Assembly (NCBI RefSeq): GCF_001422205.1
Contig: NZ_LMMJ01000008.1
Coordinates: forward strand, 300,915 to 364,914
DNA length: 64,000 bases
Direction of reading: 5' to 3'
DNA from: Curtobacterium sp. Leaf261
GTDB lineage: Bacteria; Actinomycetota; Actinomycetes; Actinomycetales; Microbacteriaceae
A program made the translations under genes and the position numbers. This document shows positions 25,980 through 35,472 of the stretch, one piece after another. Position 1 is the first letter of the stretch. Each line of letters opens with the position of its first letter. Below the pieces are notes generated by a model. That model was not told where the DNA came from and did no database searches. It worked only from the letters and a program-made list of their open reading frames with translations.

Positions 25980-28304
25980 CTACGCGCGCACCCTCACCCG
26001 CTCGCGCACCGTGTTCGCGGCCTCGACCATGTTCCGGAGCGCCGCGACGGTCTCGTCGTAGCCGCGGGTCTTCAGCCCGCAGTCGGGGTTGATCCACAGC
26101 AGGTCGGTGCTGACGCCATCGAGAGCCGTCTCGATGAGCCCGGTGATCTCGGCGACGCTCGGCACGCGGGGGCTGTGGATGTCGTACACGCCGGGACCGA
26201 CGCCGCGGGAGAACCCGGACGCGGCGACGTCGTCGACGACCTCCATGCGGGAGCGCGCTGCCTCGATGCTCGTGACGTCCGCCCCGAGGCCGTCGATCGC
26301 GTCGATGACCTCGGCGAACTCGGAGTAGCAGAGGTGCGTGTGGATCTGCGTCGCGCGGTCAACCCCTGACGTCGCGACCCGGAACGAGCGGACCGACCAG
26401 TCGAGGTAGGCCGGCTGGTCCTCGCTCCGGAGCGGCAGGAGCTCGCGGAGCGCGGGCTCGTCGACCTGCACGATGCCGATCCCGGCTGCCTCGAGGTCGG
26501 CGATCTCGTCCCGGAGCGCCAGCGCCACCTGCAGCGCGGTGTCCCCGAGCGGCTGGTCGTCGCGGACGAACGACCACGCGAGGATCGTCACCGGACCGGT
26601 GAGCATGCCCTTGACCGGCTTCGGGGTGAGCGACGCCGCGTACGAGGACCACGACACCGTGATCGGCGCCGGACGGGAGACGTCGCCCCAGAGGATCGAC
26701 GGACGGGTCGCCCGCGAGCCGTAGGACTGGACCCAGCCGTGCTGGGTCACCGCGAAGCCGTCGAGGTTCTCGGCGAAGTACTGCACCATGTCGTTCCGCT
26801 CGGGTTCGCCGTGCACAACGACGTCGAGGCCGAGGTCCTCCTGCAGCGCGACCACGCGGGCGATCTCGGCGCGCATCGCGTCCTCGTAGTCGGCGTCCGA
26901 CAGGTCGCCCCGGGCGTGTGCGGCACGGGAGCGGCGGATGTCACCGGTCTGGGGGAACGAGCCGATGGTCGTCGTCGGCAGGAGCCCGAGCCCGAGCGCC
27001 TCCTGCTGCGCCGTGCGACGGTCGTCCACGTCGCCGCGCTCGGCGTCGTCGGCCGTCAGCGCCGCGACCCGCTCGCGGATCGACGGGATCCGCACGCCGG
27101 TGGTCGACGCGCGGCGGGCGAGCGACTCGGCGGCTTCGTCGAGCTCGGCCCGGACGGCGTCCTGACCCTCGGTCAGACCGCGGGCGAGCGTGACGACCTG
27201 CGACACCTTCTGGTCCGCGAACGCGAGCCACGAGCGGAGCTCCGGGTCGAGATGCTCCTCGCGCGACACGTCGTGCGGCACATGCAGGAGCGAGGTCGAC
27301 GGCGACACCGACACCGCCGCGGCGTGCGCCCCGAGCTCGGACGCCGCGGAGAGTGCGGCGGACAGGTCGCCGCGCCAGATGTTGTGCCCGTCGACGACAC
27401 CGGCGACGACGGTGGTGCCCGCGAGCACCGAGGGGTCCTCCGGCTGGGCGCCACGGACGAGGTCGATGCCGACCGCCTCGATGCCGGTGGCCACGAGCGG
27501 GGCGAGCGCGTCACGGAGGTCGCCGTACGGGGCCGCGACGAGGAGGGCCGGGCGGCCGGGCGCGGCCACGAGCGCGTCGTAGGCCGACGTGACGGCCGCG
27601 AGCACGGCCTCCCGTCCGACGGTGTGGGTGTCGGTGACGAGCGCCGGCTCGTCCAGCTGGACCCACTCGGCACCGGCCGCGCGGAGCTCGGCGAGGAGTT
27701 CCGCGTACACCGGCAGCAGGTCGGCGAGGCGGTCGAGGGGGCGGAAGTCCTCCGGCGCGTCGTCCGTGGGCTTCGCGAGGAGCAGGAACGTCACCGGACC
27801 GACGAGCACCGGGCGCGTGACGAAGCCGTCGGCCACCGCCTCGCGGACCTCGGCGGCGCGGCGACGGTCGGCGGCGCGGAACACGGTGTCCGGTCCGATC
27901 TCCGGCACCAGGTAGTGGTAGTTCGAGTCGAACCACTTCGTCATCTCGAGCGGGGCGTCCTCGCCGCGGCCACGGGCGATGGTCGAGTACCCGGCCAGGT
28001 CGACCGCCCCGTCCGGTCCGACGACGTCCGCGAACCGCGCGGGGACCGCACCGACGGCGACGGCGGTGTCGAGCACGTGGTCGTAGTACGAGGACGCCTC
28101 GGGGATCGCGGAGTCGTCGCGGCCGAGCCCCAGGGACGCGAGGCGGGCCCGGTTCGCGCGGCGGAGGTCCTGTGCGGCCTGCTCGGCGTCCGCGGCGGGG
28201 ATCGCCCCGCGCCAGAAGGCCTCGAGTGCCTTCTTGAGCTCGCGGTCCGGCCCGATGCGCGGGTAGCCGAGGATGGTCGCGGTGGGGAACGGTGTGGTCG
28301 TCAT
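25980..28304 (-). CDS. metE: Cobalamin-independent methionine synthase MetE
   Basis: 5-methyltetrahydropteroyltriglutamate-homocysteine methyltransferase, 774 aa, the usual length, with both barrel halves. The N-terminal [21 protein letters not shown] is typical. Zinc ligands are visible in [10 protein letters not shown] (His and Cys) and [14 protein letters not shown] (Cys), with [11 protein letters not shown] also conserved. It is transcribed with metF, which lies 9 bp upstream and produces the methyl donor. No B12 riboswitch was recognised upstream of the pair. Confidence 0.97.
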   Translation of the reverse strand: MTTTPFPTATILGYPRIGPDRELKKALEAFWRGAIPAADAEQAAQDLRRANRARLASLGLGRDDSAIPEASSYYDHVLDTAVAVGAVPARFADVVGPDGAVDLAGYSTIARGRGEDAPLEMTKWFDSNYHYLVPEIGPDTVFRAADRRRAAEVREAVADGFVTRPVLVGPVTFLLLAKPTDDAPEDFRPLDRLADLLPVYAELLAELRAAGAEWVQLDEPALVTDTHTVGREAVLAAVTSAYDALVAAPGRPALLVAAPYGDLRDALAPLVATGIEAVGIDLVRGAQPEDPSVLAGTTVVAGVVDGHNIWRGDLSAALSAASELGAHAAAVSVSPSTSLLHVPHDVSREEHLDPELRSWLAFADQKVSQVVTLARGLTEGQDAVRAELDEAAESLARRASTTGVRIPSIRERVAALTADDAERGDVDDRRTAQQEALGLGLLPTTTIGSFPQTGDIRRSRAAHARGDLSDADYEDAMRAEIARVVALQEDLGLDVVVHGEPERNDMVQYFAENLDGFAVTQHGWVQSYGSRATRPSILWGDVSRPAPITVSWSSYAASLTPKPVKGMLTGPVTILAWSFVRDDQPLGDTALQVALALRDEIADLEAAGIGIVQVDEPALRELLPLRSEDQPAYLDWSVRSFRVATSGVDRATQIHTHLCYSEFAEVIDAIDGLGADVTSIEAARSRMEVVDDVAASGFSRGVGPGVYDIHSPRVPSVAEITGLIETALDGVSTDLLWINPDCGLKTRGYDETVAALRNMVEAANTVRERVRVRA

Positions 28305-28313
28305 CGTCGGTTC

Positions 28314-29429
28314 CTAACGTGAGGGGGTCTGGGTGGGAGGGGTGGTCGTCGTCGTGCGGAGACGGTCGAGCACGGCGAGCGGGAGCGCGTGCTGGTTGAA
28401 CGTGTAGAGGTGGAGGCCCGGGGCGCCGCCCGCGAGCACCTGGTCGGCGAGTGCCGCCGCGTGGTCGGCGCCGCGCTCGAACCGCTCCTCGTCGGAGTCG
28501 GCCGACTCGAGCCGGGCCAGGAGGTCGGCGGGGACGGTCTCCTGCGCGAGCGACGTCGCACCGAGCAGCCGCTTCGGGGACGACACCGGCATGAGCCCAG
28601 GGAGGATCGGGATCGTCAGCCCGGCGGCCTGGCAGCGGTCGACGAACGTCAGGTAGTCGTCCGCGCGGTAGAACAGCTGTGTGATCGCGAGGGTCGCACC
28701 CGCGGCCTGCTTGGCGAGCAGGGCGTCGATGTCCTGCGCGAGGTCTCTGGACCGCGGGTGGCCGTTCGGGAACGCGGCGACGGCGATCTCGACCTTGCGG
28801 CCCTGCGCTGGGAGCCGTGCACCACCGGGTCCCGCGCCGGCGGCCCGTGCACTGCTCGGCAGGAGTGCGTCGTCGAACTGGGCGCGCTCGGCCTGCACGC
28901 GGTGGATCAGCTGGACGAGCTCGGCGGCACTGCCGAGCCCCACCGACGGGTCGCACGGGGCGTCGGAGCCGTCGGCGTTCCGCGGCGGGTCCCCGCGGAG
29001 GGCCAGGAAGTGCCGCACACCGGCGTCGAGGAACCGTCGGACGAGGTGCGCGGTCTGCTCGGCCGTCAGCCCGACGCAGGTCAGGTGCGCGAGCGGCGGG
29101 ACCCCGGCGTCCCGGATCACCCGGCGCACGATGTCGAGGCTGGCGCCCCGGCTCGACCCACCGGCGCCGTAGGTCACCGAGATGAACGCTGGACGCACCG
29201 ACGCGAGCTCCTGGATCGTCGTCCGGAGGCGGGCCTCGGCGGCGGCGGTCCGCGGCGGGAAGAGCTCGAACGACACCCGGGGACGCGCGTCCGGCAGCGC
29301 GGGCTCGCTGGGTGCTGCCTGCTGGAACAGCGGGGGGACGGACAACGGTTGCTCCCAGGGCACGGTCGGCACGACGATCGGATGATCGTGGTGTCGAGCG
29401 GGTGCCGGGCTCGGCTGTCGCTCGCTCAT
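28314..29429 (-). CDS. metF: Methylenetetrahydrofolate reductase MetF
   Basis: Flavoenzyme reducing 5,10-methylene-THF to 5-methyl-THF, 371 aa. Family landmarks are VSFELFPPRT, FISVTYGAGGSSR, HLTCVGLT, FLALRGDPP, VAAFPNGHPRS, ITQLFYRADDYLTFVDRC and LPGLMPVSS. About 50 extra N-terminal residues precede the barrel. It also carries an inserted loop between RAQFDDALL and KVEIAVAAF (about 25 residues, Gly/Ala-rich) where MetF proteins normally continue directly. Confidence 0.95.
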   Translation of the reverse strand: MSERQPSPAPARHHDHPIVVPTVPWEQPLSVPPLFQQAAPSEPALPDARPRVSFELFPPRTAAAEARLRTTIQELASVRPAFISVTYGAGGSSRGASLDIVRRVIRDAGVPPLAHLTCVGLTAEQTAHLVRRFLDAGVRHFLALRGDPPRNADGSDAPCDPSVGLGSAAELVQLIHRVQAERAQFDDALLPSSARAAGAGPGGARLPAQGRKVEIAVAAFPNGHPRSRDLAQDIDALLAKQAAGATLAITQLFYRADDYLTFVDRCQAAGLTIPILPGLMPVSSPKRLLGATSLAQETVPADLLARLESADSDEERFERGADHAAALADQVLAGGAPGLHLYTFNQHALPLAVLDRLRTTTTTPPTQTPSR

Positions 29430-29582
29430 CGGGCAGCGGATGCGGTCCGGAGCCGATGAGGTCGACCGCGACGTTACTGAGCCAGGGGTGCCGGTGTCGA
29501 CCGTGTTACGCGGGGTGACACATCAGCCGACGGTCGCCGCGGCACGGTCGACTTGCAGTGCGGGCCCGCGCGTGCAGCGCGC

Positions 29583-30551
29583 CTACGCGTGCAGTGCGGT
29601 GTTCAGCTGGATGCCCTGCCCGGCACGCGGGACCGCCTCGACCGCGCCCGACACGCTGTTGCGCCGGAACAGGATGTTCGGCGTGCCGGAGAGCTCGACG
29701 GCCTTGACGGTCTGCGGGCGGCCGTCGGGGCGCGGGGCGGCTCCGACGAGCGTCACCTTCGTGCCCGCAGTGACGTAGAGCCCGGCCTCGACCACGGAGT
29801 CGTCGCCGAGGGAGATGCCGAGCCCGGCGTTCGCCCCGAGCAGGGCCCGCTCGCCGATCCGGACGCGCTGGGTCCCGCCGCCGGAGAGCGTGCCCATGAT
29901 CGAGGCCCCGCCGCCGACGTCCGAACCGTTCCCGACGACCACGCCCTGCGAGATGCGGCCCTCGATCATCGCCTCGCCGAGGGTCCCGGCATTGAAGTTC
30001 ACGAAGCCCTCGTGCATCACGGTGGTGCCGGGTGCGAGGTGGGCGCCGAGCCGGACACGGGAGGCGTCGGCGATGCGGACGCGGTCGGGGACGACGTAGT
30101 CGAGCAGCCGCGGGAACTTGTCCACCGCGTGCGCGACGATGCCGGCCCGCTGGAGCGCCGGGCGGAGTGCCGGGAAGACGTCGGCGTGCACCGGCCCGGC
30201 GTTCGTCCAGACGACGGTCGGCAGGTGCGCGAACACGCCGTCGAGGGACAGCCCGTTCGGCTGTACGAGCAGGTGGCTGAGGAGGTGCAGGCGCAGGTAC
30301 GCGTCCGGGGTCGACGCCGGCGCGGTGTCGAGGGCGATCTCGACGGTGACGGCCTCGAGGCGCACGCCGCGCCGGGCGTCCGCTCCGACGTGCACCGCGA
30401 GTGCGTCCGGCACCGCTGCCGCGTCGACGTCGTCGGGGATGCGCCCGAGTGCGGGGGAGGGGAACCAGGTGTCGAGGACGGTGCCGTCCTCGCTGACCGT
30501 CGCGAGGCCGGAGCCCCAGGCGTGCGTGGGGGCGGTGGGTGCGTCGGTCAC
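29583..30551 (-). CDS. dapD: Tetrahydrodipicolinate N-succinyltransferase DapD
   Basis: Succinyl-CoA-dependent transferase of the succinylase DAP/lysine pathway, 322 aa. The C-terminal half is a left-handed beta-helix with hexapeptide turns ([41 protein letters not shown]), matching the actinobacterial DapD subgroup. The GTG start at 30551 follows TACCCT by 6 nt (leaderless). It is divergent from dapE across 125 bp, as in mycobacteria (Rv1201c/Rv1202). Confidence 0.95.
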   Translation of the reverse strand: MTDAPTAPTHAWGSGLATVSEDGTVLDTWFPSPALGRIPDDVDAAAVPDALAVHVGADARRGVRLEAVTVEIALDTAPASTPDAYLRLHLLSHLLVQPNGLSLDGVFAHLPTVVWTNAGPVHADVFPALRPALQRAGIVAHAVDKFPRLLDYVVPDRVRIADASRVRLGAHLAPGTTVMHEGFVNFNAGTLGEAMIEGRISQGVVVGNGSDVGGGASIMGTLSGGGTQRVRIGERALLGANAGLGISLGDDSVVEAGLYVTAGTKVTLVGAAPRPDGRPQTVKAVELSGTPNILFRRNSVSGAVEAVPRAGQGIQLNTALHA

Positions 30552-30557
30552 GCAGCC

Positions 30558-30563
30558 AGGGTA
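30558..30563 (-). promoter_or_regulatory. -10 box of leaderless dapD promoter
   Basis: TACCCT on the minus strand, 6 nt before the GTG at 30551. Confidence 0.6.
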
Positions 30564-30572
30564 CAAGGTGGC

Positions 30573-30614
30573 GGACGGGAGGGACGGTGCGGGCCCGCCA
30601 CGTCCCTCCCGTCC
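30573..30614. repeat. Palindrome inside the dapD-dapE divergent promoter
   Basis: GGACGGGAGGGAC (30573-30585) and GTCCCTCCCGTCC (30602-30614), a perfect 13-bp stem with a 16-nt loop. It is between two promoters, not after a gene, so a terminator role is unlikely. It is a variant of the GGAGGCCCGG family. Confidence 0.7.
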
Positions 30615-30663
30615 GGTTCTCCACAGCCTGGGCAGGGCCCGCCTGCTGCCTGGGCAGCGCCGG

Positions 30664-30669
30664 TAGGCT
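30664..30669 (+). promoter_or_regulatory. -10 box of leaderless dapE promoter
   Basis: TAGGCT followed by 7 nt and the ATG at 30677. Confidence 0.6.
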
Positions 30670-30676
30670 GCCCTCC

Positions 30677-31756
30677 ATGCCAGCCGAGCTCGATCTGACC
30701 GCATCGTCCATCGCCATCACCCGTGCCATCTGCGACATGGAGTCGGTGTCCGGGAACGAGGGCCCGCTCGCCGATGCGATCGAGGCGGTGCTCACGCCGC
30801 TCGCGCACCTCGAGGTGATCCGGGACGGCGACGCGATCGTCGCCAGGACGAACCTCGGCCGGAGCCGCCGGGTCGTGATCGCCGGACACATCGACACCGT
30901 GCCGCTCAACGACAACCTGCCGACCCGGACCGACGTCGAGGACGGCGTCGAGATCCTCTGGGGGCGCGGCACCGTCGACATGAAGGGCGGCTGCGCGGTC
31001 CAGCTGAAGCTCGCCCACGACCTCGTCGACCCGACGATCGACATCACGTGGGTGTTCTACGACCACGAGGAGGTCAGCGACGCCCTGAACGGCCTCGGGC
31101 GGCTCGCACGGACGCGGCCCGAGCTCCTCGCGGCCGACTTCGCGATCCTCGGCGAGCCGTCGAACGCGCAGATCGAGGGCGGGTGCAACGGGAACCTCCG
31201 CGCCGAGGTCCGTGCGTCCGGCAAGCGCTCGCACTCCGCGCGGAGCTGGATCGGCGACAACGCGATCCACAAGATCGCGCCCGCGCTCGACGCGCTCGCC
31301 GCCTACGAGCCGCGCACCGTCACCGTCGACGGGCTCGAGTACCGCGAGGGCCTGAACGCCGTCGGCATCACGGGGGGCATCGCCGGCAACGTCATCCCGG
31401 ACGAGGTCATGCTGCACGTGAACTACCGCTTCGCCCCCTCGCGGAGCGCCGACGAGGCCGTCGCGCACATCCACGAGGTCTTCGCTGGCTACGACGTCAC
31501 GATCGTCGACCTCGCCGCCGGTGCACGTCCCGGTCTCGACGCACCACTCGCACAGGAGTTCGTCGCGGCGGTCGGCGGTCCGGAGCCGAAGCCGAAGTAC
31601 GGGTGGACCGACGTCGCGAGGTTCTCCGCGCTCGGGGTGCCCGCCGTCAACTACGGCCCCGGTGACCCGGCCTTCGCGCACCACGACGAGGAGCAGGTCC
31701 CGACGGCGCAGATCACGGCGGTGGAGGAGGGCCTCCGCCGGTGGCTGACCGCCTGA
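30677..31756 (+). CDS. dapE: Succinyl-diaminopimelate desuccinylase DapE
   Basis: M20 zinc aminoacylase, 359 aa, releasing LL-diaminopimelate. Metal and catalytic residues sit in [33 protein letters not shown] and the C-terminal [29 protein letters not shown] is typical of the actinobacterial DapE type. Together with dapC (13664) and dapD (29583), three pathway steps are in this window at separate loci. Confidence 0.95.
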   Translation: MPAELDLTASSIAITRAICDMESVSGNEGPLADAIEAVLTPLAHLEVIRDGDAIVARTNLGRSRRVVIAGHIDTVPLNDNLPTRTDVEDGVEILWGRGTVDMKGGCAVQLKLAHDLVDPTIDITWVFYDHEEVSDALNGLGRLARTRPELLAADFAILGEPSNAQIEGGCNGNLRAEVRASGKRSHSARSWIGDNAIHKIAPALDALAAYEPRTVTVDGLEYREGLNAVGITGGIAGNVIPDEVMLHVNYRFAPSRSADEAVAHIHEVFAGYDVTIVDLAAGARPGLDAPLAQEFVAAVGGPEPKPKYGWTDVARFSALGVPAVNYGPGDPAFAHHDEEQVPTAQITAVEEGLRRWLTA

Positions 31757-32982
31757 CCGAGGAGCCGTCACGGGCCACGGTCCCGCACCGCCGGCGCGTG
31801 TGGCTGCGCGCCCGCTACCGCCTCGTGCCGTGGTGGGCCCGCATCACGGTGGTGTACGTCCTCACGAGGATCGTCACGGCCGGACTCCTCGCGGGGTTCG
31901 CGCGTGTGCAGCCGCTGAACCAGTTCACGCAGGCGTCGCCGACACCCCTGCAGTTCGCCACCATCTGGGACGGCGCCTGGTACCGGTACATCGCCGCGGC
32001 CGGGTACCCGTCGACCCTGCCGATCGGCACCGACGGCGCCGTGACCCAGAACGCGTGGGCCTTCATGCCCGCGTACCCGTTCTTCGTCCACGGCATCATG
32101 CTCGTCACCACCGCGTCCTTCGAGGTCGTCGCGGTCGTGGTGTCGCTCGTCTGCGGCTGGGGTGCCGCGCTGCTGTTCCGGCGTCTCATGGGACGGTTCC
32201 TCGACGACCGGACCGCGACGTTCGCGACGGTGCTCTTCTGCGTCGCGCCGGTCTCCGCGATGTTCCAGGTCGGGTACGCCGAGTCGATGGGCGTGTTCCT
32301 GCTGACCCTCGTGCTGTGGCTGTGGGGACAGCGCCGGTTCTGGGCGATGCTCCCCGTCATCGTGCTGCTCGGGCTCACCCGGCCGACGGGCCTCGCCCTC
32401 GCGCTCGCCCTCGTGGTGTCCCTGGTCGTGCGGTTCGTGCGACCCGGCGACCATGAGCGGATGGCACTCCGGGCATTCGTCCCGCAGGCCGTGGCCGCGG
32501 TCGTGTCCGGAGTCGTCGGGCTCGCGTGGCCGGTGATCGCGTGGGTGGTCACGGGCGTGCCGCGGGCGTACACCGACACCGAGCTCGCGTGGCGGCAGTC
32601 CTACATCGGACGGCAGGAGCTCCTGCCGTTCGCGCCGTGGGTCCAGGGGTTCGACTGGTGGTTCCACGAGCCGGCGGGCATCATCCTGCTCGTCGTCGTG
32701 CTCGCCGGGTTCGCCGCGTTCCTGCTCATGCCCCCGGCTCGGCGGATCGGGCCGGAGCTGCGGATCTGGGCCGGGGCCTACATGGTCTACCTGCTCGCGG
32801 TGTTCTTCCCGCAGTCGAGCACCTGGCGGATCCTGATGCCCCTGTTCCCGCTCCTCGGCGTGGTGGCGCTCCCGCGCTCGAGGGTCTACCGGGTCGCGAT
32901 GGTCATCGTGTCCATCGCGCTGCAGTGGGTGTGGATCTACTTCTGCTGGTGGGTCGACGGCTACGACTGGACCCCACCGTGA
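31741..32982 (+). CDS. Multi-pass membrane protein, PIG-V/mannosyltransferase-like
   Basis: 413 aa with about nine hydrophobic helices. The first extracytoplasmic loop carries [15 protein letters not shown], the acidic motif of GPI mannosyltransferase 2-like (PIG-V/Gpi18) integral glycosyltransferases, which use polyprenyl-linked sugars. FMPAYPF and the later [10 protein letters not shown] also fit. Donor and acceptor are unknown. The GTG start lies inside the dapE 3' end (16-bp overlap), so it is likely cotranscribed. Its 3' end overlaps the convergent AI-2E gene by 22 bp. Confidence 0.8.
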   Translation: MADRLTEEPSRATVPHRRRVWLRARYRLVPWWARITVVYVLTRIVTAGLLAGFARVQPLNQFTQASPTPLQFATIWDGAWYRYIAAAGYPSTLPIGTDGAVTQNAWAFMPAYPFFVHGIMLVTTASFEVVAVVVSLVCGWGAALLFRRLMGRFLDDRTATFATVLFCVAPVSAMFQVGYAESMGVFLLTLVLWLWGQRRFWAMLPVIVLLGLTRPTGLALALALVVSLVVRFVRPGDHERMALRAFVPQAVAAVVSGVVGLAWPVIAWVVTGVPRAYTDTELAWRQSYIGRQELLPFAPWVQGFDWWFHEPAGIILLVVVLAGFAAFLLMPPARRIGPELRIWAGAYMVYLLAVFFPQSSTWRILMPLFPLLGVVALPRSRVYRVAMVIVSIALQWVWIYFCWWVDGYDWTPP

Positions 32983-34169
32983 CCACTGCTGGTCGCATCG
33001 TGCGCCGGGCTGCTCGCCGCGCCGCTCGCCGCGCTGCTCGCTGCGTCGGTCGCCGGTGACCGCACGGCCGCCAGGACCATCGCGTTGACGGTGGCGATGA
33101 ACGGCACCGCGAAGAACGCTCCGGCGATCCCCGCGACACTGGTGCCCGCCGCGACGCCGAGCACGATGCCGAGCGGATGCACCTTCACGACGCTCCCGGT
33201 GAGGAGCGGGTGCAGCACGTGGCTCTCGAGCTGCTGCATGAAGACCACGATGCCGAGCATGCCGAGGGCGACACCCCACCCGTTGAACACGAGGGCGATC
33301 GCCACGGCGACGATGCCCCCGACGATCGCACCGACCACCGGGACGAACGCGCCGATGAACACGATGGCGGCGATCGGGACGGCCAGGGGGATCCCGAGGG
33401 CTGCGGCACCGACCCCGATCCCGATGGCGTCGGTCACCGCGACGATGAGCTGGACCCGGATGAAGCTCGTCAGGGTCCGCCACCCCGCGGCACCCGCGAC
33501 GCCGATCCGCCGGCGAGCCGCACGGGGGAACAGCCCGACGACGAAGGCCCAGATGCGACCGCCGTCGATGAGCGCGAAGAGCGTGGTGAACACGACGATG
33601 AAGACGCCCTCGAGCGCGTGCACCGCGCTGTCGCCGGCCGAGCGGAACCCGGACGCGAACGACGACGAGTGCCGCTGCAGGTAGTTCGTGGCATCGGTCA
33701 CGTACTGGTCGATCTTCTGTGGTGTCAGCCCGAACGGGTGGTTCGCGAGCAGCGCCTGCGCGGAGCGGACGGTCTGCCGCGTCCGTTCCTCGAGCATCGG
33801 CAGGTCGTAGCGGATCTGCGCCGTGACGACGAGCACGAGGGTGCCGAGCACGACCAGGACGACGACGAGACTCGCGACGATCGCGATCCACTTCGGCCAC
33901 CGGTGCCGCTGCAGGAACGCGGAGAGCGGGACGAGGAGCGCCGACAGGATGAGTGCGACGAGGAAGGGCACCACCACGTCGGCGAGGCGAACGACCAGGA
34001 ACCCGACGAGCGCGAGGGCCGCCGCCACGACGATGAGCCGCCACGAGAACGCCGCCGCGGTGTCGAGCGCCCGAGGCACGTCGACGGAGGTCTCGACGGA
34101 GGTGTCGTCAGAGCGCTCGACGGAGGCGTCGATCGGCGCGGTCTTGCGGCGGAACGGCGGGAGCAGCAC
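32961..34169 (-). CDS. AI-2E family transporter (TqsA/PerM type)
   Basis: 402-aa membrane protein of the AI-2E exporter/permease family. Helices cluster at about residues 35-75, then a long amphipathic middle region (LPMLEERTRQTVRSAQALL), then four to five helices with IGVGAAALGIPLAVPIA, FIGAFVPVVGAIVGG and LESHVLHPLLTGSVVKVHPL, all typical. The actual substrate is uncertain for most members. The GTG at 34169 follows TACGCT by 6 nt. The last 30 residues are a Ser/Ala low-complexity tail from a CGCTGCTCG-like repeat. Confidence 0.88.
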   Translation of the reverse strand: MLLPPFRRKTAPIDASVERSDDTSVETSVDVPRALDTAAAFSWRLIVVAAALALVGFLVVRLADVVVPFLVALILSALLVPLSAFLQRHRWPKWIAIVASLVVVLVVLGTLVLVVTAQIRYDLPMLEERTRQTVRSAQALLANHPFGLTPQKIDQYVTDATNYLQRHSSSFASGFRSAGDSAVHALEGVFIVVFTTLFALIDGGRIWAFVVGLFPRAARRRIGVAGAAGWRTLTSFIRVQLIVAVTDAIGIGVGAAALGIPLAVPIAAIVFIGAFVPVVGAIVGGIVAVAIALVFNGWGVALGMLGIVVFMQQLESHVLHPLLTGSVVKVHPLGIVLGVAAGTSVAGIAGAFFAVPFIATVNAMVLAAVRSPATDAASSAASGAASSPAHDATSSGHGGVQS

Positions 34170-34175
34170 CGGATC

Positions 34176-34181
34176 AGCGTA
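34176..34181 (-). promoter_or_regulatory. -10 box of leaderless AI-2E gene promoter
   Basis: TACGCT on the minus strand, 6 nt before the GTG at 34169. Confidence 0.6.
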
Positions 34182-34308
34182 GGGAGCGCCGCCCGCGACA
34201 GGGCCGGGAGAACCGCGCCGCAGGCGGCACGAACCTTGGCGGTTTCGCAGAACGGGCCTCTGTGCCGGATAATGGTCCGGCATGTAACTGCACGAAAGGG
34301 GACATCTG

Positions 34309-34479
34309 ATGGCAGCCATGAAGCCGAGGACCGGTGACGGGCCGATGGAGGCTGTTAAGGAGGGTCGACTCATCATCGTGCGGGTTCCGCTCGAAGGTGG
34401 AGGCCGCCTGGTGGTCTCGGTCAACGACGCCGAGGCCAAGGAACTCCACGACGCACTCGCCGCGGTCGTCTCGGCCTAG
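34309..34479 (+). CDS. DUF3117 small conserved protein
   Basis: 56-aa protein beginning MAAMKPRTGDGPMEA, continuing RLIIVRVPLEGGGRLVVS and ending in a short helix (AKELHDALAAV). This is the near-invariant DUF3117 family of actinobacteria (Rv1211 in M. tuberculosis); its function is unknown. A GAAAGGGG ribosome site is 8 nt before the ATG, and a strong terminator follows. The gene is shorter than many gene-calling cut-offs. Confidence 0.93.
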   Translation: MAAMKPRTGDGPMEAVKEGRLIIVRVPLEGGGRLVVSVNDAEAKELHDALAAVVSA

Positions 34480-34520
34480 CCGATCCGATCGCTGCGGTCG
34501 TCGCAGCAACCGCAACACCC

Positions 34521-34548
34521 AGCAGCAACCAGCAGCAACCAGCAGCAG
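34521..34548. repeat. AGCAGCAACC tandem repeat
   Basis: Two full units and a partial third of a 10-bp repeat directly precede the terminator of the DUF3117 gene. Confidence 0.8.
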
Positions 34549-34583
34549 ACGAACGGCCCGGGTCCGATACCCGGGCCGTTCGT
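34549..34583 (+). terminator. Terminator of the DUF3117 gene
   Basis: ACGAACGGCCCGGGT and ACCCGGGCCGTTCGT form a perfect 15-bp stem with a 5-nt loop, followed by CGTTCC. Confidence 0.8.
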
Positions 34584-34643
34584 CGTTCCGGGTCCGGTCG
34601 TGCCGCACTCGCGGCGGTGTCCGCGCAGCGGCATGATGGACCG

Positions 34644-35375
34644 GTGCGCGCACCCCGACCGATCCGTCATGTCGGCGCCCTGGACGCGGCTCGGGACGGA
34701 TCGACGTTCGACCACGATCGATGGCCGGGCACCCTGGCGCCGGTCCGGCAGCTCCTCGGCGCCGGACTCGACCTCGACCGGATGACGATCCTCGTCGGCG
34801 ACAACGGTGCCGGCAAGTCCACCGTGGTCGAGGCGATCGCCATGGCGTACGGCCTCGGTGCCGAGGGCGGCTCGACCGGCGCGATGCACGCCACCCGACA
34901 CTCGGAGTCGGTCCTCGGCGACCACCTCCGACTCGTCCGCGACCCGGGGGCCGTCCGGAACGGGACGTTCCTCCGTGCGGAGACGATGCACGGGTTCTTC
35001 ACGTACCTGGAGCAGAACCCCGGCGGGCGGCCCGAGCCGGTGTTCCACGAACGGAGCCACGGCGAGTCGTTCCTCGACTTCGTGATGGACCGTTCGACCT
35101 GGCCCGGCCTGTGGATCCTGGACGAGCCGGAGTCGGCGCTGTCGTTCTCCGGCTGCCTGGCGCTCATCGGTCTGATGCAGGACATCCTCGCCGACAGCCG
35201 CACCCAGATCCTGCTGTCGACACATTCGCCGATCCTGGCGTCGTTCCCCGGTGCGACGATCCACGAGGTCGGCGACTGGGGCATCCGGCGCTCGGACTAC
35301 GACGACCTCGACCTCGTCCGGAACTGGCGTGCGTTCCTGGCGTCTCCGGAACGGTACCTGCGGCACCTGGGGTGA
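34644..35375 (+). CDS. AAA family ATPase (SMC-like ABC ATPase fold)
   Basis: 243 aa. Walker A GDNGAGKST is at about 52-60 and Walker B GLWILDEPESALS at about 158-170, with the HSPILAS switch histidine after it (LLSTHSPILASFPGA). Such small overcoming-lysogeny/RecF-like ATPases have no settled function. The GTG start lies 6 nt after CATGAT, a weak variant of the leaderless -10 seen elsewhere. It is monocistronic. Confidence 0.82.
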   Translation: MRAPRPIRHVGALDAARDGSTFDHDRWPGTLAPVRQLLGAGLDLDRMTILVGDNGAGKSTVVEAIAMAYGLGAEGGSTGAMHATRHSESVLGDHLRLVRDPGAVRNGTFLRAETMHGFFTYLEQNPGGRPEPVFHERSHGESFLDFVMDRSTWPGLWILDEPESALSFSGCLALIGLMQDILADSRTQILLSTHSPILASFPGATIHEVGDWGIRRSDYDDLDLVRNWRAFLASPERYLRHLG

Positions 35376-35377
35376 GC

Positions 35378-35445
35378 CGCGCCTCCAGTCCGATGGATCG
35401 GCACCGGATCGAGGACTCGACGGGACCGCCGGACGGGAGGCCCGG
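35378..35445. repeat. GGAGGCCCGG-family element between convergent genes
   Basis: CGCGCCTCCAGTCCG (35378-35392) and GGACGGGAGGCCCGG (35431-35445) are imperfect inverted arms, lying between the ATPase stop and the convergent methyltransferase. Confidence 0.65.
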
Positions 35446-35472
35446 ATCACCCCCGACGCGACGCGAGCGTCG

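Noticed and set aside
26739..28322. 527-codon plus-strand open frame opposite metE
   Set aside because: Shadow frame; metE motifs and zinc ligands are intact on the minus strand.
29430..29582. SAM or cobalamin riboswitch in front of metF-metE
   Set aside because: No conserved riboswitch core or B12-box was found in the leader; regulation remains unknown.
34170..34439. N-terminal extension of the AI-2E protein upstream of 34169
   Set aside because: The extension is Arg/Pro/Ser-rich, runs antisense into the DUF3117 gene and lies upstream of a clear leaderless promoter for the GTG at 34169.
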